Shown piece after piece: positions 17,420-26,196 of a stretch of DNA of 26,196 nt; within the stretch, counting starts at the first letter, position 1, and each line of letters begins with the position of its first letter. The position numbers were made by a program, and so were the translations under genes. Below the pieces are notes generated by a model that was not told the DNA's origin, searched no databases, and saw only the letters and a list, made by a program, of their open reading frames with translations. Source of the DNA: UBA7445 sp042096455 (GTDB lineage: Bacteria > Verrucomicrobiota > Verrucomicrobiia > Opitutales > Coraliomargaritaceae). The stretch lies in contig JBELLU010000024.1 of NCBI GenBank assembly GCA_042096455.1, forward strand, positions 1-26,196, read 5' to 3'.

Positions 17420-18787
17420 TTAAGGATCCAACTCAGGCCATTGTGCCAGTTTGCGGTGCAGGGTGCGCCGGCTGATCCCCATTAATTCAGCGGCCTTGGT
17501 GCGATTTCCATTTGCCTTGATCAGGGCGCTTCGCAAGAGCCGTTTCTCGTTCTCTTCTTTGCTCAAGCTAGGGCTTGCGGCCTTGGGAGTGCTGCGTTCG
17601 GCACCGTCTCCGCTCGCAGTCCGGTGATATTTTTCCTCGAGATCATACTCGTTCACCTTGCTCCCCCGCTTCAAGATGACGATATTCTCGCAGAAATTCC
17701 GCAACTCACGGATGTTGCCGGGCCAGGGATAGGCCTGCAAAAGCTTCAGCGCTCCCTCGCTGATTTCAACCGCCTCCACTCCATTCTCCTTGCTGAACTG
17801 TTCGGTGTAGTGCCGCAGCAAGGTCATCAAGTCTTCCACCCGTTCGCGCAAGGGTGGCAGTGGGATCGTAACCACATTCAAGCGATACAATAAATCCTCC
17901 CGGAATTCGCCGCTCTTAACCATCTCTGCCAAATTGCGATTGGTGGCGCAAACCAGGCGCACGTCCACATCGATCGGTTTCGAACTACCCAAGCGCTCAA
18001 AACGCCGCGTCTCCAGAAAACGCAACAGTTTAACCTGCGTGGAGGCGTCGATCTCACCGATCTCGTCCAGAAAAAGCGTCCCCCCATCCGCGACCTCAAA
18101 GCGTCCCAGTCGACGCTCACTCGCCCCCGTAAACGCCCCCTTTTCATGCCCGAAAAGTTCACTCTCCAATAAATTCACCGCTAAGGCCGCGCAGTGAACC
18201 GGGACAAACGGCTTACGCGCCCGATTGCTATTTTGATGAATCGCCTGCGCAATCAATTCCTTGCCCGTGCCGGTTTCGCCCTCCAGCAAAACAGTCGCGC
18301 GCGAAGGTGCCACCAGTTTGACCGTCTCCAAGACCTGCGTCAGCCCCGGTGAATTTCCCACAATCCCATCAAAACTGTATTTTTGATCCAAGCGTTCATG
18401 CAGCACCACATTTTCCTCCTCCAGTTTGCGTGATTGCAGCGCGCGCTTGATCAAAATTTCCAGCTTCTCGAGGTTCAACGGCTTCGTAAGAAAATCAAAG
18501 GCACCCCGACGCATCGCCTCCACCGCCGTCTCCACATTGCCGTAAGCCGTCATCATGATTGCAATCGGGCGACTGGGCTGCTCCAGGCAATGATCGATCA
18601 CCTTCAGGCCCGACTTCCCCGCCATCCGCAAATCCGTCAGCACCACCTCAAACGACTGCGCCTCCATCAAGTTGAACGCCTCGTCCGCGCTCGATGCCAA
18701 AAATACATCATACTCCCCTTCGAGCGCGGCACTCAGCCCCTCGCGCGTGTTTCGCTCATCATCGACTATCAGGATGGATGCAGGCAT
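17420..18787 (-). CDS. NtrC-family sigma-54-dependent response regulator
   Basis: 455 residues from the ATG at 18787, which directly opens the receiver domain (MPASILIVDDE). An in-frame upstream start at 18823 would add 12 residues without domain match. Domains in order: receiver (D9/D10, phosphorylated D52, K102), AAA+ sigma-54 interaction domain (Walker A GETGTGKE 170-177, GAFTGA 217-222, Walker B TLFLDEIGE) and a C-terminal Fis-type helix-turn-helix (NRTKAAELMGISRRTLHRKL). It hydrolyses ATP to open RNA polymerase-sigma54 complexes at target promoters. No histidine kinase gene is adjacent, so it is an orphan here and its stimulus is unknown. It is divergent from htpG over about 150 bp. Confidence 0.95.
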   Translation of the reverse strand: MPASILIVDDERNTREGLSAALEGEYDVFLASSADEAFNLMEAQSFEVVLTDLRMAGKSGLKVIDHCLEQPSRPIAIMMTAYGNVETAVEAMRRGAFDFLTKPLNLEKLEILIKRALQSRKLEEENVVLHERLDQKYSFDGIVGNSPGLTQVLETVKLVAPSRATVLLEGETGTGKELIAQAIHQNSNRARKPFVPVHCAALAVNLLESELFGHEKGAFTGASERRLGRFEVADGGTLFLDEIGEIDASTQVKLLRFLETRRFERLGSSKPIDVDVRLVCATNRNLAEMVKSGEFREDLLYRLNVVTIPLPPLRERVEDLMTLLRHYTEQFSKENGVEAVEISEGALKLLQAYPWPGNIRELRNFCENIVILKRGSKVNEYDLEEKYHRTASGDGAERSTPKAASPSLSKEENEKRLLRSALIKANGNRTKAAELMGISRRTLHRKLAQWPELDP

Positions 18788-18936
18788 AAAGAGACATAAA
18801 GGCACAGTTTTGACGAACAGCAAGGTTATTTTTAATGCGAAACATTATGTCACATATTTACCCGGACGCGCCCTTGATTTTTCAGCAAGCCTCCTCTATC
18901 GTCCAGGCTTTAAATTTTTCACGCCACAACAAAGCC

Positions 18937-20808
18937 ATGAAAACCAGCAATCCTGAACGCCATGAATTCCAAGCCGAGGTCAAACAAGTCCTCGATATTG
19001 TTGTTCACTCCCTCTACACCGACAAAGAGATCTTCGTCCGTGAATTGATCTCCAACGCCTCGGACGCCAGCGAAAAACTGCGTCATACCCAGATCACCGA
19101 AAAAGAGATCTACGATGCCGACCTTGATCTTGAGATTCAGGTTAGCAGCGACGAAGAAGCGGGACAAATTACCATTCAGGATTTTGGTATCGGGATGACC
19201 CGCGAGGAATTGATTGAAAACCTCGGCACCATCGCGCACTCCGGTTCAAAAGCCTTTCTCAATGCCCTGAAGGAAAGCGGCGAGCGCAATGAAAACCTCA
19301 TCGGTCAATTCGGCGTCGGGTTTTACTCCGCCTTCATGGTTGCCGAAAAGGTCGAGGTCTACACCCGCACCTGGCGCGCCGAAGGCGAATGCCTCTGCTG
19401 GTCCAGCGATGGGTCCGGAGCCTACGAGATTCAAGCCGCGGAGGGCGAACGCCGTGGCACCCGCATCGTCCTCCACCTCAAGGAAGAATTCAAAGAGTTC
19501 GCCAAAAAAGACCGCCTTGAGAGCATCATTAATAATTACTCCGCCTTCGTGCAATTTCCGATCAAGGTCGCAGGCGAAGCGCTCAAGACCGTTCAAGCCC
19601 TCTGGCTCAAAAACAAAAACGATATCACCGAGGAGGAATACAAAGAGTTCTATAAATTCCAGGCCAAGGCCTTCGACGAGCCCCGCTTCTGGCTTCATTT
19701 CTCCGCCGACGCGCCCCTCGAAATCAATACCCTCCTCTTTGCGCCCACCGAAAACATGGAAGGCTTCGGCTTTGGCCGCATGGAACCCGGCGTTGCGCTC
19801 TATTGCCGCAAGGTCCTCATCGACAGCGAGCCCAAAAACCTCCTCCCCGAATGGCTCCGCTTCCTCCGCGGGGTCGTCGACAGCGCCGATCTTCCCCTCA
19901 ATATTTCGCGCGAATCCATGCAGGATTCTTCCCTCATCCAGAAACTCAACAAGGTCATCACCAAACGTTTCCTCAAGCTCCTCGAGGACAAGGCCGCCAA
20001 AGAGCCCGAAACCTACAATGACTTCTGGAACAAGTTCGGACTCTTCCTCAAGGAAGGCGTTACCACCGACTTCACCCATCGCGACCAACTCCTCAAGCTC
20101 CTCCGCTACGAATCCTCCTACACCGAAGCCGGCCAAACCACCAGCCTCGCCGACTACCTCAGTCGCGCCCCCGAGAATCAAAAGGAAATTTTCTTCCTCT
20201 CCGGCCCCACCCGCGAGAGCATCGAAAACGGCCCCTACCTGGAAGCCTTCAAGGCGCGCAATATTGAAGTCCTCTACATGCTCGAGCCGGTCGATGAATT
20301 TGTCACCAACCACGCCCGCAGTTTTGAAGACAAAAACTTTGTCTCCGCAGACAGCGATGAAATCGACCTCGATGCCATCGCACCCGAAACGGAAACCGAC
20401 AAAGCCGAGGCCCTTGCCAGCGAAGACAGCGACGCCCTCTGTCAATTCATCAAGCAATCACTCGGTGAAGCGGTGAGCGAGGTCAAGGCCAGCGACCGCC
20501 TCGTCGGCAGCCCTGCCATGATTGTCAACAGCGACAAAATGATGACCGCCCAAATGCGGAAGATGATGAAAGCGATGCAACAGGATGGCGGCATGATGGG
20601 CGCGGAACCCCCCTCCAAGCTCCAGGTCAACCCCCGCCACCCGCTCGTCAAAAACCTCGCCGCCCTGCGCGAAAATGACGCCGATCTCGCCAAGCTCATC
20701 AGCCATCAAATCTACGACAACGCCCGCATGGCCGCCGGTCTCATTGAAGATCCCGCCACCATGCTACAGCGCAACTACGAACTCATGGAAAAACTCAGCG
20801 CGCGCTGA
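18937..20808 (+). CDS. htpG: HtpG, Hsp90-family chaperone
   Basis: 623 residues from the ATG at 18937; earlier in-frame ATGs at 18835 and 18847 would add about 30 residues unlike the family, and homologues begin near HEFQAEVKQVLDIVVHSLYT. The GHKL ATPase domain shows ELISNASDA (36-44) and the ATP-binding DFGIGM (82-87, where many bacterial forms have DNGVGM or DTGIGM), and IGQFGVGFYSAFMVA follows. Middle and C-terminal dimer domains are complete. It is a cytosolic ATP-dependent chaperone for late folding steps. No CIRCE element is seen upstream; TTGACG at 18810 is a possible -35 but its -10 is weak. The stop overlaps the end of the minus-strand DoxX-like gene by 14 bp. Confidence 0.96.
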   Translation: MKTSNPERHEFQAEVKQVLDIVVHSLYTDKEIFVRELISNASDASEKLRHTQITEKEIYDADLDLEIQVSSDEEAGQITIQDFGIGMTREELIENLGTIAHSGSKAFLNALKESGERNENLIGQFGVGFYSAFMVAEKVEVYTRTWRAEGECLCWSSDGSGAYEIQAAEGERRGTRIVLHLKEEFKEFAKKDRLESIINNYSAFVQFPIKVAGEALKTVQALWLKNKNDITEEEYKEFYKFQAKAFDEPRFWLHFSADAPLEINTLLFAPTENMEGFGFGRMEPGVALYCRKVLIDSEPKNLLPEWLRFLRGVVDSADLPLNISRESMQDSSLIQKLNKVITKRFLKLLEDKAAKEPETYNDFWNKFGLFLKEGVTTDFTHRDQLLKLLRYESSYTEAGQTTSLADYLSRAPENQKEIFFLSGPTRESIENGPYLEAFKARNIEVLYMLEPVDEFVTNHARSFEDKNFVSADSDEIDLDAIAPETETDKAEALASEDSDALCQFIKQSLGEAVSEVKASDRLVGSPAMIVNSDKMMTAQMRKMMKAMQQDGGMMGAEPPSKLQVNPRHPLVKNLAALRENDADLAKLISHQIYDNARMAAGLIEDPATMLQRNYELMEKLSAR

Positions 20809-21742
20809 TCTCCTTGTCCGCACCGCCCGCCGCCTTGCGGTAGGATAAGATGTAGAGCATCGCGAGCGGCACTCCGTAGTCGCCCCAGCGTTCGATCCAT
20901 TCCAGGATGTTCACGATGCCCATACCGCTCGCAGTATCGGCGGGCACATACAGGAATTCGGTAAAGAGTTTCCAAACCAAACATACCCAAACGATGGAGC
21001 GAATCGGGAAAAAGAACACCGTCAAACCGAGCGCCAGTTCAGCCCAACCCACGGTTCGAATAAATCCTACATCCGCATTGACCCCAATCGATTGCCAATG
21101 ATCGATCAGCATGCCCTTCTCTACCGCGAAACCAAATCCCGCGTGCCCAATCAAGAGCAGCGCCAGAGTCGTGCGCAGCAGAAAAAACAATGTGTCCACG
21201 GTGCTCTCCTTTAGGCGCGGCTCGACATACGCCCCCAGCAAATCCTTGTAGCGCGCCACAAAAACGCCCCCCATCACCAGCAGCATAAACGGAGGCCCCC
21301 AATTCCCGGCCCGTTCCCAGAATTCCCAGGTCTGCATTTTCGGCACCCGCATGGAATCCGTCGCCAGTTGTACCAACCATTCGCCGTTTACCTGCACCTT
21401 TTCAAGATTCCCCGCCAGCGGTCGCAGCGCCGCAGTCCACAAAGCCCATAAAAACATCCAAACCAGTATGATCCGTCGCGGTTGCACTAACAACAACACC
21501 GCCATCAGGATGTCAAAGGCGCCGATCAAAGGCTGCAACTTCCACGCGATCGCCGGCTCAATGCCCTGCGACGCGAAAAAAGGCAACCAGCCGGCCTTCG
21601 TAATCAAGCCCCAAGCACCATGCCCAATAAAACATAGGGCAACCGTAATTCGCAGAGTCCAATGCAACTGCTTTTGCAGCGTATCGATTTCGCCGCTGTG
21701 CGGCTGGAAGAGCCCGGTCAGGAAATAGTCTTTTCTTGTCAT
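20795..21742 (-). CDS. Two-repeat DoxX-like membrane protein
   Basis: 315 residues, strongly hydrophobic with about eight helices. Two halves each look like a DoxX/SURF4-type four-helix unit: the first has LRITVALCFIGHGAWGLITK (about 30-50), the second LRTTLALLLIGHAGFGFAVE (about 189-208), both with the R-x-T-x-A-L-x-x-I-G-H-x-x-x-G pattern. This points to an internal duplication and fusion. DoxX-like proteins are inner membrane proteins linked to redox or sulfur metabolism in some species, but most are uncharacterised and I assign no function. It is divergent from the porin gene and convergent with htpG. Confidence 0.72.
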   Translation of the reverse strand: MTRKDYFLTGLFQPHSGEIDTLQKQLHWTLRITVALCFIGHGAWGLITKAGWLPFFASQGIEPAIAWKLQPLIGAFDILMAVLLLVQPRRIILVWMFLWALWTAALRPLAGNLEKVQVNGEWLVQLATDSMRVPKMQTWEFWERAGNWGPPFMLLVMGGVFVARYKDLLGAYVEPRLKESTVDTLFFLLRTTLALLLIGHAGFGFAVEKGMLIDHWQSIGVNADVGFIRTVGWAELALGLTVFFFPIRSIVWVCLVWKLFTEFLYVPADTASGMGIVNILEWIERWGDYGVPLAMLYILSYRKAAGGADKEISAR

Positions 21743-21820
21743 AGTAAGAGGATTAAATGATAAACACTGTATATACGTAACTTATTGTTATATTGTAAAA
21801 CAAAATACAAAGCTGCCCGC

Positions 21821-23080
21821 ATGAAGCTCACCCGCGACTCTACTATAAAACTGACTCTGATTCTCTGTGCCGGCATGATGCTAAATCTCCCCGGCCTGGC
21901 TGCCGCACCCAACTCAAGCGGCCCGGCTGCCGAATGGCGCGAGCAGATGCGCACGCTCGGCACCCTCCACGATGACCCCCTTGCCCAGCCCCTCCAAAAG
22001 CTAAAGCTCTACCTCGCTTACATGCACCAATTCGGCTCGATCCAGGGGAAAGACCGCCACGACCAAGACTTCAGCACCCAAACCGAGGAAATTCGCCGTT
22101 TCTGGGTCGGCGCGCAGGGCGACTTCCTCAACCATTTCAGTTTCAAGGCGGTCAGCCAAATTTCCAACGACCGGCACAACTACCCCGGCGGGGATCGGCA
22201 ATTCGGCCACGAAACCTTTCGCAGCACCAACATCACCTACCATGCCGAGGAAGCGCTCGGATTAAAGCAATGGGATCGCCTAAGCTTTGGCTACGGTCGC
22301 CGCTCGGGACGCATGGCAGACGAATGGCAGCGTTCCGCCACCCACATCAACACCCTCGAACGCTCCCCTTTTTCCAACAAACTCTGGCTCTCTGACCGCG
22401 AAAAAGGCAACCCCCTCGCAGTCTGGCTGAAGGGCACCCGCGACAACCAAACCCTCGACCTCGCCTTGTTTTCCGGCACCTATCATGACTGGATCGGCGG
22501 GTGGGAAGACAGCCTCAGCTACTACCTTTCATACGAGCGCGATCTCAGCAACCGAACCGGGCTGGACCGCTCCGACCTCTGGCTCTCCTTTTATTACCAG
22601 GACGGAGCCCTCGGAGAAGACCGCCTCGCCAACGGCAACGAATGGGCCAGCGCTTTTGTGACCCGCTGGGAGGAAGGCCGCTGGGCGATGCACACCACCC
22701 TCGGTTTTGGCGACAACGGCGCGCAATCCGACACCGCGCGCGAAGGCCGTTTCTGGGGACTGGTGCTCATGCCAATGTATACCCTCGTCGAAGCACAACA
22801 AAAACTTGTCTTCCGTTACCAGTATCAAAACTCCGATCAACCGGAAGGCATCCGCCTCAATAGCCGCTACGCCCGCCTCGCCGAAGCCAAATCCGATACC
22901 CTCGACCTAAATTCCGGTCGCGGCGACTCCCATCACAGTTTTTACCTCGGTTACAATTACTACTTTAACGGCGACCGCCTCAAGCTCGTCTCCGGCATCG
23001 AGTGGGAATCCCTCGCTTCGCAAAACGAAACCCTTTACGAAGGCTGGACCCTAGGCACCAGTCTTCGCATCCTTTTTTAA
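21821..23080 (+). CDS. Outer-membrane porin, phosphate-selective O/P-like
   Basis: 419 residues from the ATG at 21821, which begins a good signal peptide (MKLTRDSTIK then LTLILCAGMMLNLPGLAAA, cleaved near residue 29). An in-frame ATG at 21785 would place 12 polar residues before it and is less likely. The mature protein shows alternating-residue beta strands rich in aromatic residues and ends in a terminal phenylalanine (SLRILF), the usual signal for barrel assembly. The pattern WVGAQGDFLNHFSFKA, DRLSFGYGRRSGRM and NTLERSPFSNKLW follows the phosphate-selective porin O/P family. Its neighbour ppk1 and the PstS-like gene agree with a role in phosphate or polyphosphate uptake, which remains inference. 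Confidence 0.65.
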   Translation: MKLTRDSTIKLTLILCAGMMLNLPGLAAAPNSSGPAAEWREQMRTLGTLHDDPLAQPLQKLKLYLAYMHQFGSIQGKDRHDQDFSTQTEEIRRFWVGAQGDFLNHFSFKAVSQISNDRHNYPGGDRQFGHETFRSTNITYHAEEALGLKQWDRLSFGYGRRSGRMADEWQRSATHINTLERSPFSNKLWLSDREKGNPLAVWLKGTRDNQTLDLALFSGTYHDWIGGWEDSLSYYLSYERDLSNRTGLDRSDLWLSFYYQDGALGEDRLANGNEWASAFVTRWEEGRWAMHTTLGFGDNGAQSDTAREGRFWGLVLMPMYTLVEAQQKLVFRYQYQNSDQPEGIRLNSRYARLAEAKSDTLDLNSGRGDSHHSFYLGYNYYFNGDRLKLVSGIEWESLASQNETLYEGWTLGTSLRILF

Positions 23081-23162
23081 AGTTCCAAGCGAACAAAACC
23101 GTCCTTCTGGTAAGATATAAAACGCCCCGCAGAGAGTTATTCGCTTTAAGAAAGAAGTGATC

Positions 23163-23174
23163 CACGCTAGCGTG
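23163..23174. promoter_or_regulatory. Perfect 12-bp palindrome upstream of ppk1
   Basis: CACGCTAGCGTG is its own reverse complement and lies 38 bp before the ppk1 start codon, in the 132-bp gap after the porin gene. It could be an operator half-turn site; no known binding motif (such as a Pho box) matches. Confidence 0.3.
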
Positions 23175-23212
23175 AGTTAGTAATCGTCATCAGCAGCACT
23201 TAAATTTTTCGC

Positions 23213-25393
23213 ATGCCAACATCCGCCTCATACCGTTACTTTAACCGCGAACTCTCCTGGCTCGCCTTCAATCGGCGCGTTCTGGAGCAAGCGGAATCAC
23301 CGGATTACCCACTGCTCGAACGCATGAAGTTTCTGGCATTCGTCAGTTCCAACCTCGACGAATTTTTTGAAATCCGCGTGGCGGGCATCATGCAACAAAT
23401 CAAATCCGGTAGCCATGAGTGCGGTCCCGACGGACTCAGCCCCAAGGAACAACTCCGGCGCATCCAATCCGGCGCCCGCCGTCTGGTCGCCGATCAAAGC
23501 GCCTGCTGGGATCGTAAAATTGTACCCGGGCTCGACAAGGCCGGTGTGAAATTCTGCGCCTACAATCAACTCACCCGCAACGAAAAGCAATGGGCCTCCG
23601 AATACTTCGCAAAGCAAATCTTCCCGGTCCTCACCCCCCTCGCAATTGACCCCGCCCACCCCTTTCCCCAACTCATCAACAAGGCCCTCTACATTCTCGC
23701 CTCCATTGATGATCCCCAAACCCGTGCCATTGAACGCCTCATGGCGATCATACCGGTTCCCCGAATCCTTCCGCGCGTCGTCCGCATCGACACCCCCCGC
23801 CGCGGGAACCCCGAAGTCTACATTTCCCTGAGCGATATCATTCAACAACACATGGGCGATCTCTTCCCCGGTTATCGCGTTCGCTCTGCGGTTCCCTTCC
23901 GCATCACCCGCAACAGCGACCTCTACTTTGATGAAGAAGAAGTTGAGAACCTCCTCAGTAAAATTGAAGAAGAACTCCTCAACCGCGAGAAAGGCGCCGC
24001 GGTTCGCCTCGAAATCGCCCAGGGCGCGGACCCCGTCCTCCTGGAACAACTCCTCAAGGCCCTCGAACTCGACCCCGTTAATGTCTACACCATCAATGGC
24101 CCGCTCAACATGGCGCGCCTTATGAGCGCCTACGACCTCATCGACCGGCCCGACCTGAAATTCAAACCCTTCACCCCCTACATCCACCCCGACCTCGAAA
24201 GCCACCAGCCCCTCTTCGAGAAAATCGCCCAGCGCGACTACCTCCTGCATCAACCCTACGACAGCTTTCAGCCGTTCATCGATTTCATCAGTCAGGCTGC
24301 CCACGACCCCGCCGTCTTTGCCATCAAGCAAACCCTTTACCGCACCTCCGGCGATTCGCCCATCGTGCAAGCCCTCATCGAAGCCTCCCGCAACGGGAAA
24401 CAGGTCACCGTCCTCGTTGAACTCAAAGCCCGCTTCGATGAAGCCAACAACATCAAATGGGCACGCCAACTTGAAGACGAGGGGGTCCATGTTGTTTATG
24501 GCATCGTTGGACTCAAGACCCATTGCAAAACCTGTATGGTGGTCCGCCGCGAGGGCCGCCACCTGCGGCGCTACGCCCACCTCGGCACCGGAAACTACAA
24601 CCCCAAAACCGCCCGCCTTTACACCGACCTCAGCCTCTTTACCGCCCGCCGTGAAATCACCAACGAGGTCGCCAATCTCTTCAATTCCCTCACCGGATTC
24701 TCCATCAGACCCAACTTCAAAAAACTTCTGGTTGCGCCCTTTAATCTCCACAACTCCATCCAGCGATACATCAACGCCGAAGCCCGCAACGCCCGCGCCG
24801 GAAAACCCGCCCGCATCATTATACAAGTCAACAGCCTCGTAGATCAAAAAACCATCGACAATCTTTATCGCGCCGCCGCTGCCGGAGTCAAAATCGACCT
24901 TATCATCCGCGGCATCTGCAACCTTGTCCCCAACGTAAAAGGGCTCAGTGAAAACATTCGCGTGCACAGTATTCTCGGACGTTACCTTGAACACAGCCGC
25001 ATCTTCTATTTTCAAAACCATCACGGACAAATACCGCATATCCTCGCCGGCAGCGCCGACTGGATGCCCCGCAACTTCTTCCGACGCATTGAGTGCGTCT
25101 TTCCCATCCAGGATCCTGAAATCCGGGGTCGGATTATCGGCATCATCGATACCTACTTGAGCGATACCAAAAATTCCCGCCGTCTAAGCGCGGATGGGAA
25201 ATACCTCCAAAAACCCCGCCGCAAGGGGAAAACCCTTCTTTGCGCACAATCCACCTTTGCCATAGAGTCAGAACTACGCCAACAAAAGCTCAGGAAAAAA
25301 CGGATCGAGGATCAGAAACGACTGGAAGCAGAAAAGGACGAAAAAAAGCTCAAACCCCTGAGCCGTCCCCCATCCCCTAGTTCAAATCCTTAA
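23213..25393 (+). CDS. ppk1: Polyphosphate kinase 1
   Basis: 726 residues. It transfers the terminal phosphate of ATP to a growing polyphosphate chain (reversible), at or near the membrane. Domains: N domain (YFNRELSWLAFNRRVLEQA at the start, FVSSNLDEFFEIRVAG), head domain, and two phospholipase D-like C domains. The first of these has KQTLYRTSGDSPIVQALIEA, the histidine-bearing GLKTHCKTCMVVRREG (H437, probable phospho-histidine) and H456 in AHLGTGNYN; the second ends with GSADWMPRNFFRRIE. The last about 60 residues are a Lys/Glu-rich extension beyond the usual end (QQKLRKKRIEDQKRLEAEKD). The ATG at 23213 is kept because the family start follows at once. It lies 132 bp after the porin gene. 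Confidence 0.96.
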   Translation: MPTSASYRYFNRELSWLAFNRRVLEQAESPDYPLLERMKFLAFVSSNLDEFFEIRVAGIMQQIKSGSHECGPDGLSPKEQLRRIQSGARRLVADQSACWDRKIVPGLDKAGVKFCAYNQLTRNEKQWASEYFAKQIFPVLTPLAIDPAHPFPQLINKALYILASIDDPQTRAIERLMAIIPVPRILPRVVRIDTPRRGNPEVYISLSDIIQQHMGDLFPGYRVRSAVPFRITRNSDLYFDEEEVENLLSKIEEELLNREKGAAVRLEIAQGADPVLLEQLLKALELDPVNVYTINGPLNMARLMSAYDLIDRPDLKFKPFTPYIHPDLESHQPLFEKIAQRDYLLHQPYDSFQPFIDFISQAAHDPAVFAIKQTLYRTSGDSPIVQALIEASRNGKQVTVLVELKARFDEANNIKWARQLEDEGVHVVYGIVGLKTHCKTCMVVRREGRHLRRYAHLGTGNYNPKTARLYTDLSLFTARREITNEVANLFNSLTGFSIRPNFKKLLVAPFNLHNSIQRYINAEARNARAGKPARIIIQVNSLVDQKTIDNLYRAAAAGVKIDLIIRGICNLVPNVKGLSENIRVHSILGRYLEHSRIFYFQNHHGQIPHILAGSADWMPRNFFRRIECVFPIQDPEIRGRIIGIIDTYLSDTKNSRRLSADGKYLQKPRRKGKTLLCAQSTFAIESELRQQKLRKKRIEDQKRLEAEKDEKKLKPLSRPPSPSSNP

Positions 25394-25982
25394 GGATCTC
25401 CAGTCGTTCGGCGCGGTATTGCTCATATTTTCGCCGCAAGGTGCGCCGCTCCACCTCGCTGGTCGAAATTGACGCATCGGCCTGCGCTTCACGCATCAAT
25501 TGGGAAAGCCGCTCCGCCCGCAAGCGTAGTTGCTCGGCGTGTACCTCGTCCAGGCTCAAGCCCTTGTTGAGAAAATCAGAAGCCTCCTTGATTCCCAGCG
25601 CCGGGTAGCTGCGTACCTTTTTGCGCGAAGCACTATCGAGTTCATTGATTGCGTAAACAAAACGACGTCCATCCCCTTCCCGCATGAAGGATATATTGCT
25701 CTCACTGCGCCCCGTAAGCCGGATGTTGAGAGTTTGCCCGTCCATATTCTTGATCCGCAGTTTCACCGGATAGGGATTCTCTTTGCGCAACAGCTCGAGC
25801 TCCTCATCCACCCCCTCTTCCGGTGAGGGTGACATTGAGAACCCCTCATATCGCTCCTCTGCCGGTTGGATCCATTGCTGGATATAATCCTTAATCCCAA
25901 TATCCCCAATCTTCTCGAAGAGAATCGCGGCAAGATAACCCGCTAAGGCGAAAAAACATAAAGAAATCAATAAATACTTCAC
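25377..25982 (-). CDS. Membrane-anchored SHD1-like coiled-coil protein, unknown function
   Basis: 201 residues from a GTG start (25982), which leads straight into one N-terminal transmembrane helix (YLLISLCFFALAGYLAAILF). A polar linker with EEGVDEELELL follows, then an SHD1-like segment (about 88-135: VKLRIKNMDGQTLNIRLTG, then FVYAINELDSASRKKV), and a strongly charged helical C-terminus (about 145-201, Arg/Glu/Leu-rich) likely to form a coiled coil. No known family fits the whole protein. It may be exposed to the periplasm. Its end overlaps ppk1 by 17 bp on the opposite strand. Function unknown; the reading frame is well supported by the composition and the structured domains. Confidence 0.7.
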   Translation of the reverse strand: MKYLLISLCFFALAGYLAAILFEKIGDIGIKDYIQQWIQPAEERYEGFSMSPSPEEGVDEELELLRKENPYPVKLRIKNMDGQTLNIRLTGRSESNISFMREGDGRRFVYAINELDSASRKKVRSYPALGIKEASDFLNKGLSLDEVHAEQLRLRAERLSQLMREAQADASISTSEVERRTLRRKYEQYRAERLEILKDLN

Positions 25983-26119
25983 GCTATATAAACATAGATA
26001 TTGATTTATAATTTTAAAGAAAATTCAAAGGCCATGCCGATAAAAGTCTCCGGTGCGGTCTACCGATTGTTCGCTTGCCAAAGGTCATCGATTTCAAAAA
26101 TATTAAAGAACTGGACTAC

Positions 26120-26195
26120 GCCGAAATAGCTCAGTTGGTAGAGCAACTCATTCGTAATGAGTAGGTCGTCGGTTCGAATCCGATTTTCGGCTCCA
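26120..26195 (+). tRNA. tRNA-Thr (CGT)
   Basis: 76-nt cloverleaf: acceptor stem GCCGAAA/TTTCGGC, D arm GCTCAGTTGGTAGAGC, anticodon stem ACTCA/TGAGT around loop TTCGTAA (anticodon CGT), T loop TTCGAAT, encoded CCA ending one base before the window edge. A loose promoter (TTGCCA at 26075, AATATT/TATTAA near 26100) lies upstream. Confidence 0.97.
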
Positions 26196-26196
26196 G

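Noticed and set aside
18810..18840. Promoter for htpG with TTGACG as -35
   Set aside because: No acceptable -10 at 16-18 bp; kept only as a remark under htpG.
23297..25039. 580-codon open frame on the minus strand inside ppk1, and similar long antisense frames within cimA, fusA2, ccoNO and htpG
   Set aside because: Shadow frames caused by codon bias. They have low-complexity, unnatural protein composition and lie fully under well-conserved genes.

Overview
The window is typical chromosomal DNA of a Gram-negative bacterium, most likely a marine member of Verrucomicrobiota (Opitutae-like). This rests on the protein mix: a fused CcoN-CcoO oxidase, SHD1-like domains in two otherwise unknown proteins, a glycine-rich RRM protein, an outer-membrane porin and cimA-type citramalate synthase. 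Most start codons lack a clear Shine-Dalgarno sequence. The assignment is inference; no rRNA or ribosomal protein gene is present to fix it.

Layout. 0-5 kb: citramalate synthase (minus), diverging from an EF-G 2-type translocase (plus); then a convergent pair of terminators, a small RRM RNA-binding protein (minus), a GC-rich gene-free stretch and tRNA-Val(GAC). 5.2-13.8 kb: a complete cbb3 oxidase module (small CcoS-like ORF, CcoN-CcoO fusion, CcoQ, mono-haem CcoP, CcoG, a minimal CcoH-like protein, copper ATPase CcoI), facing hemN on the other strand. Together these build a high-affinity oxidase and supply its copper and haem for low-oxygen life. 13.9-16.3 kb: a visibly more AT-rich island between two copies of a roughly 30-bp sequence, one of which is the 3' end of an intact tRNA-Gly gene plus its terminator. 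It holds two unknown proteins, an intact Phd/ParE-type toxin-antitoxin pair, and a decayed BrnT/CopG pair (toxin missing its N-terminus, antitoxin with one nonsense codon). 16.4-18.8 kb: a PstS-like periplasmic binding protein and an orphan NtrC-type sigma-54 response regulator. 18.9-26.2 kb: htpG, a two-repeat DoxX-like membrane protein, a phosphate-selective-type porin, polyphosphate kinase ppk1, a membrane-anchored SHD1-like protein, and tRNA-Thr(CGT).

How the parts fit. Two themes stand out: microaerobic respiration (cco cluster plus hemN) and phosphate handling (PstS-like protein, OprP-type porin and Ppk1, near each other but not one operon). Three convergent gene pairs (ccoI/hemN, htpG/doxX-like, ppk1/SHD1 protein) overlap at their 3' ends by 14-19 bp.

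I did not find a clearly new multi-gene system. The strongest lead is the tRNA-bounded 2.4-kb island with an intact and a dead toxin-antitoxin pair abutting each other. The reduced cbb3 subunits (mono-haem CcoP, 56-residue CcoH-like protein, fused CcoNO) are the second.
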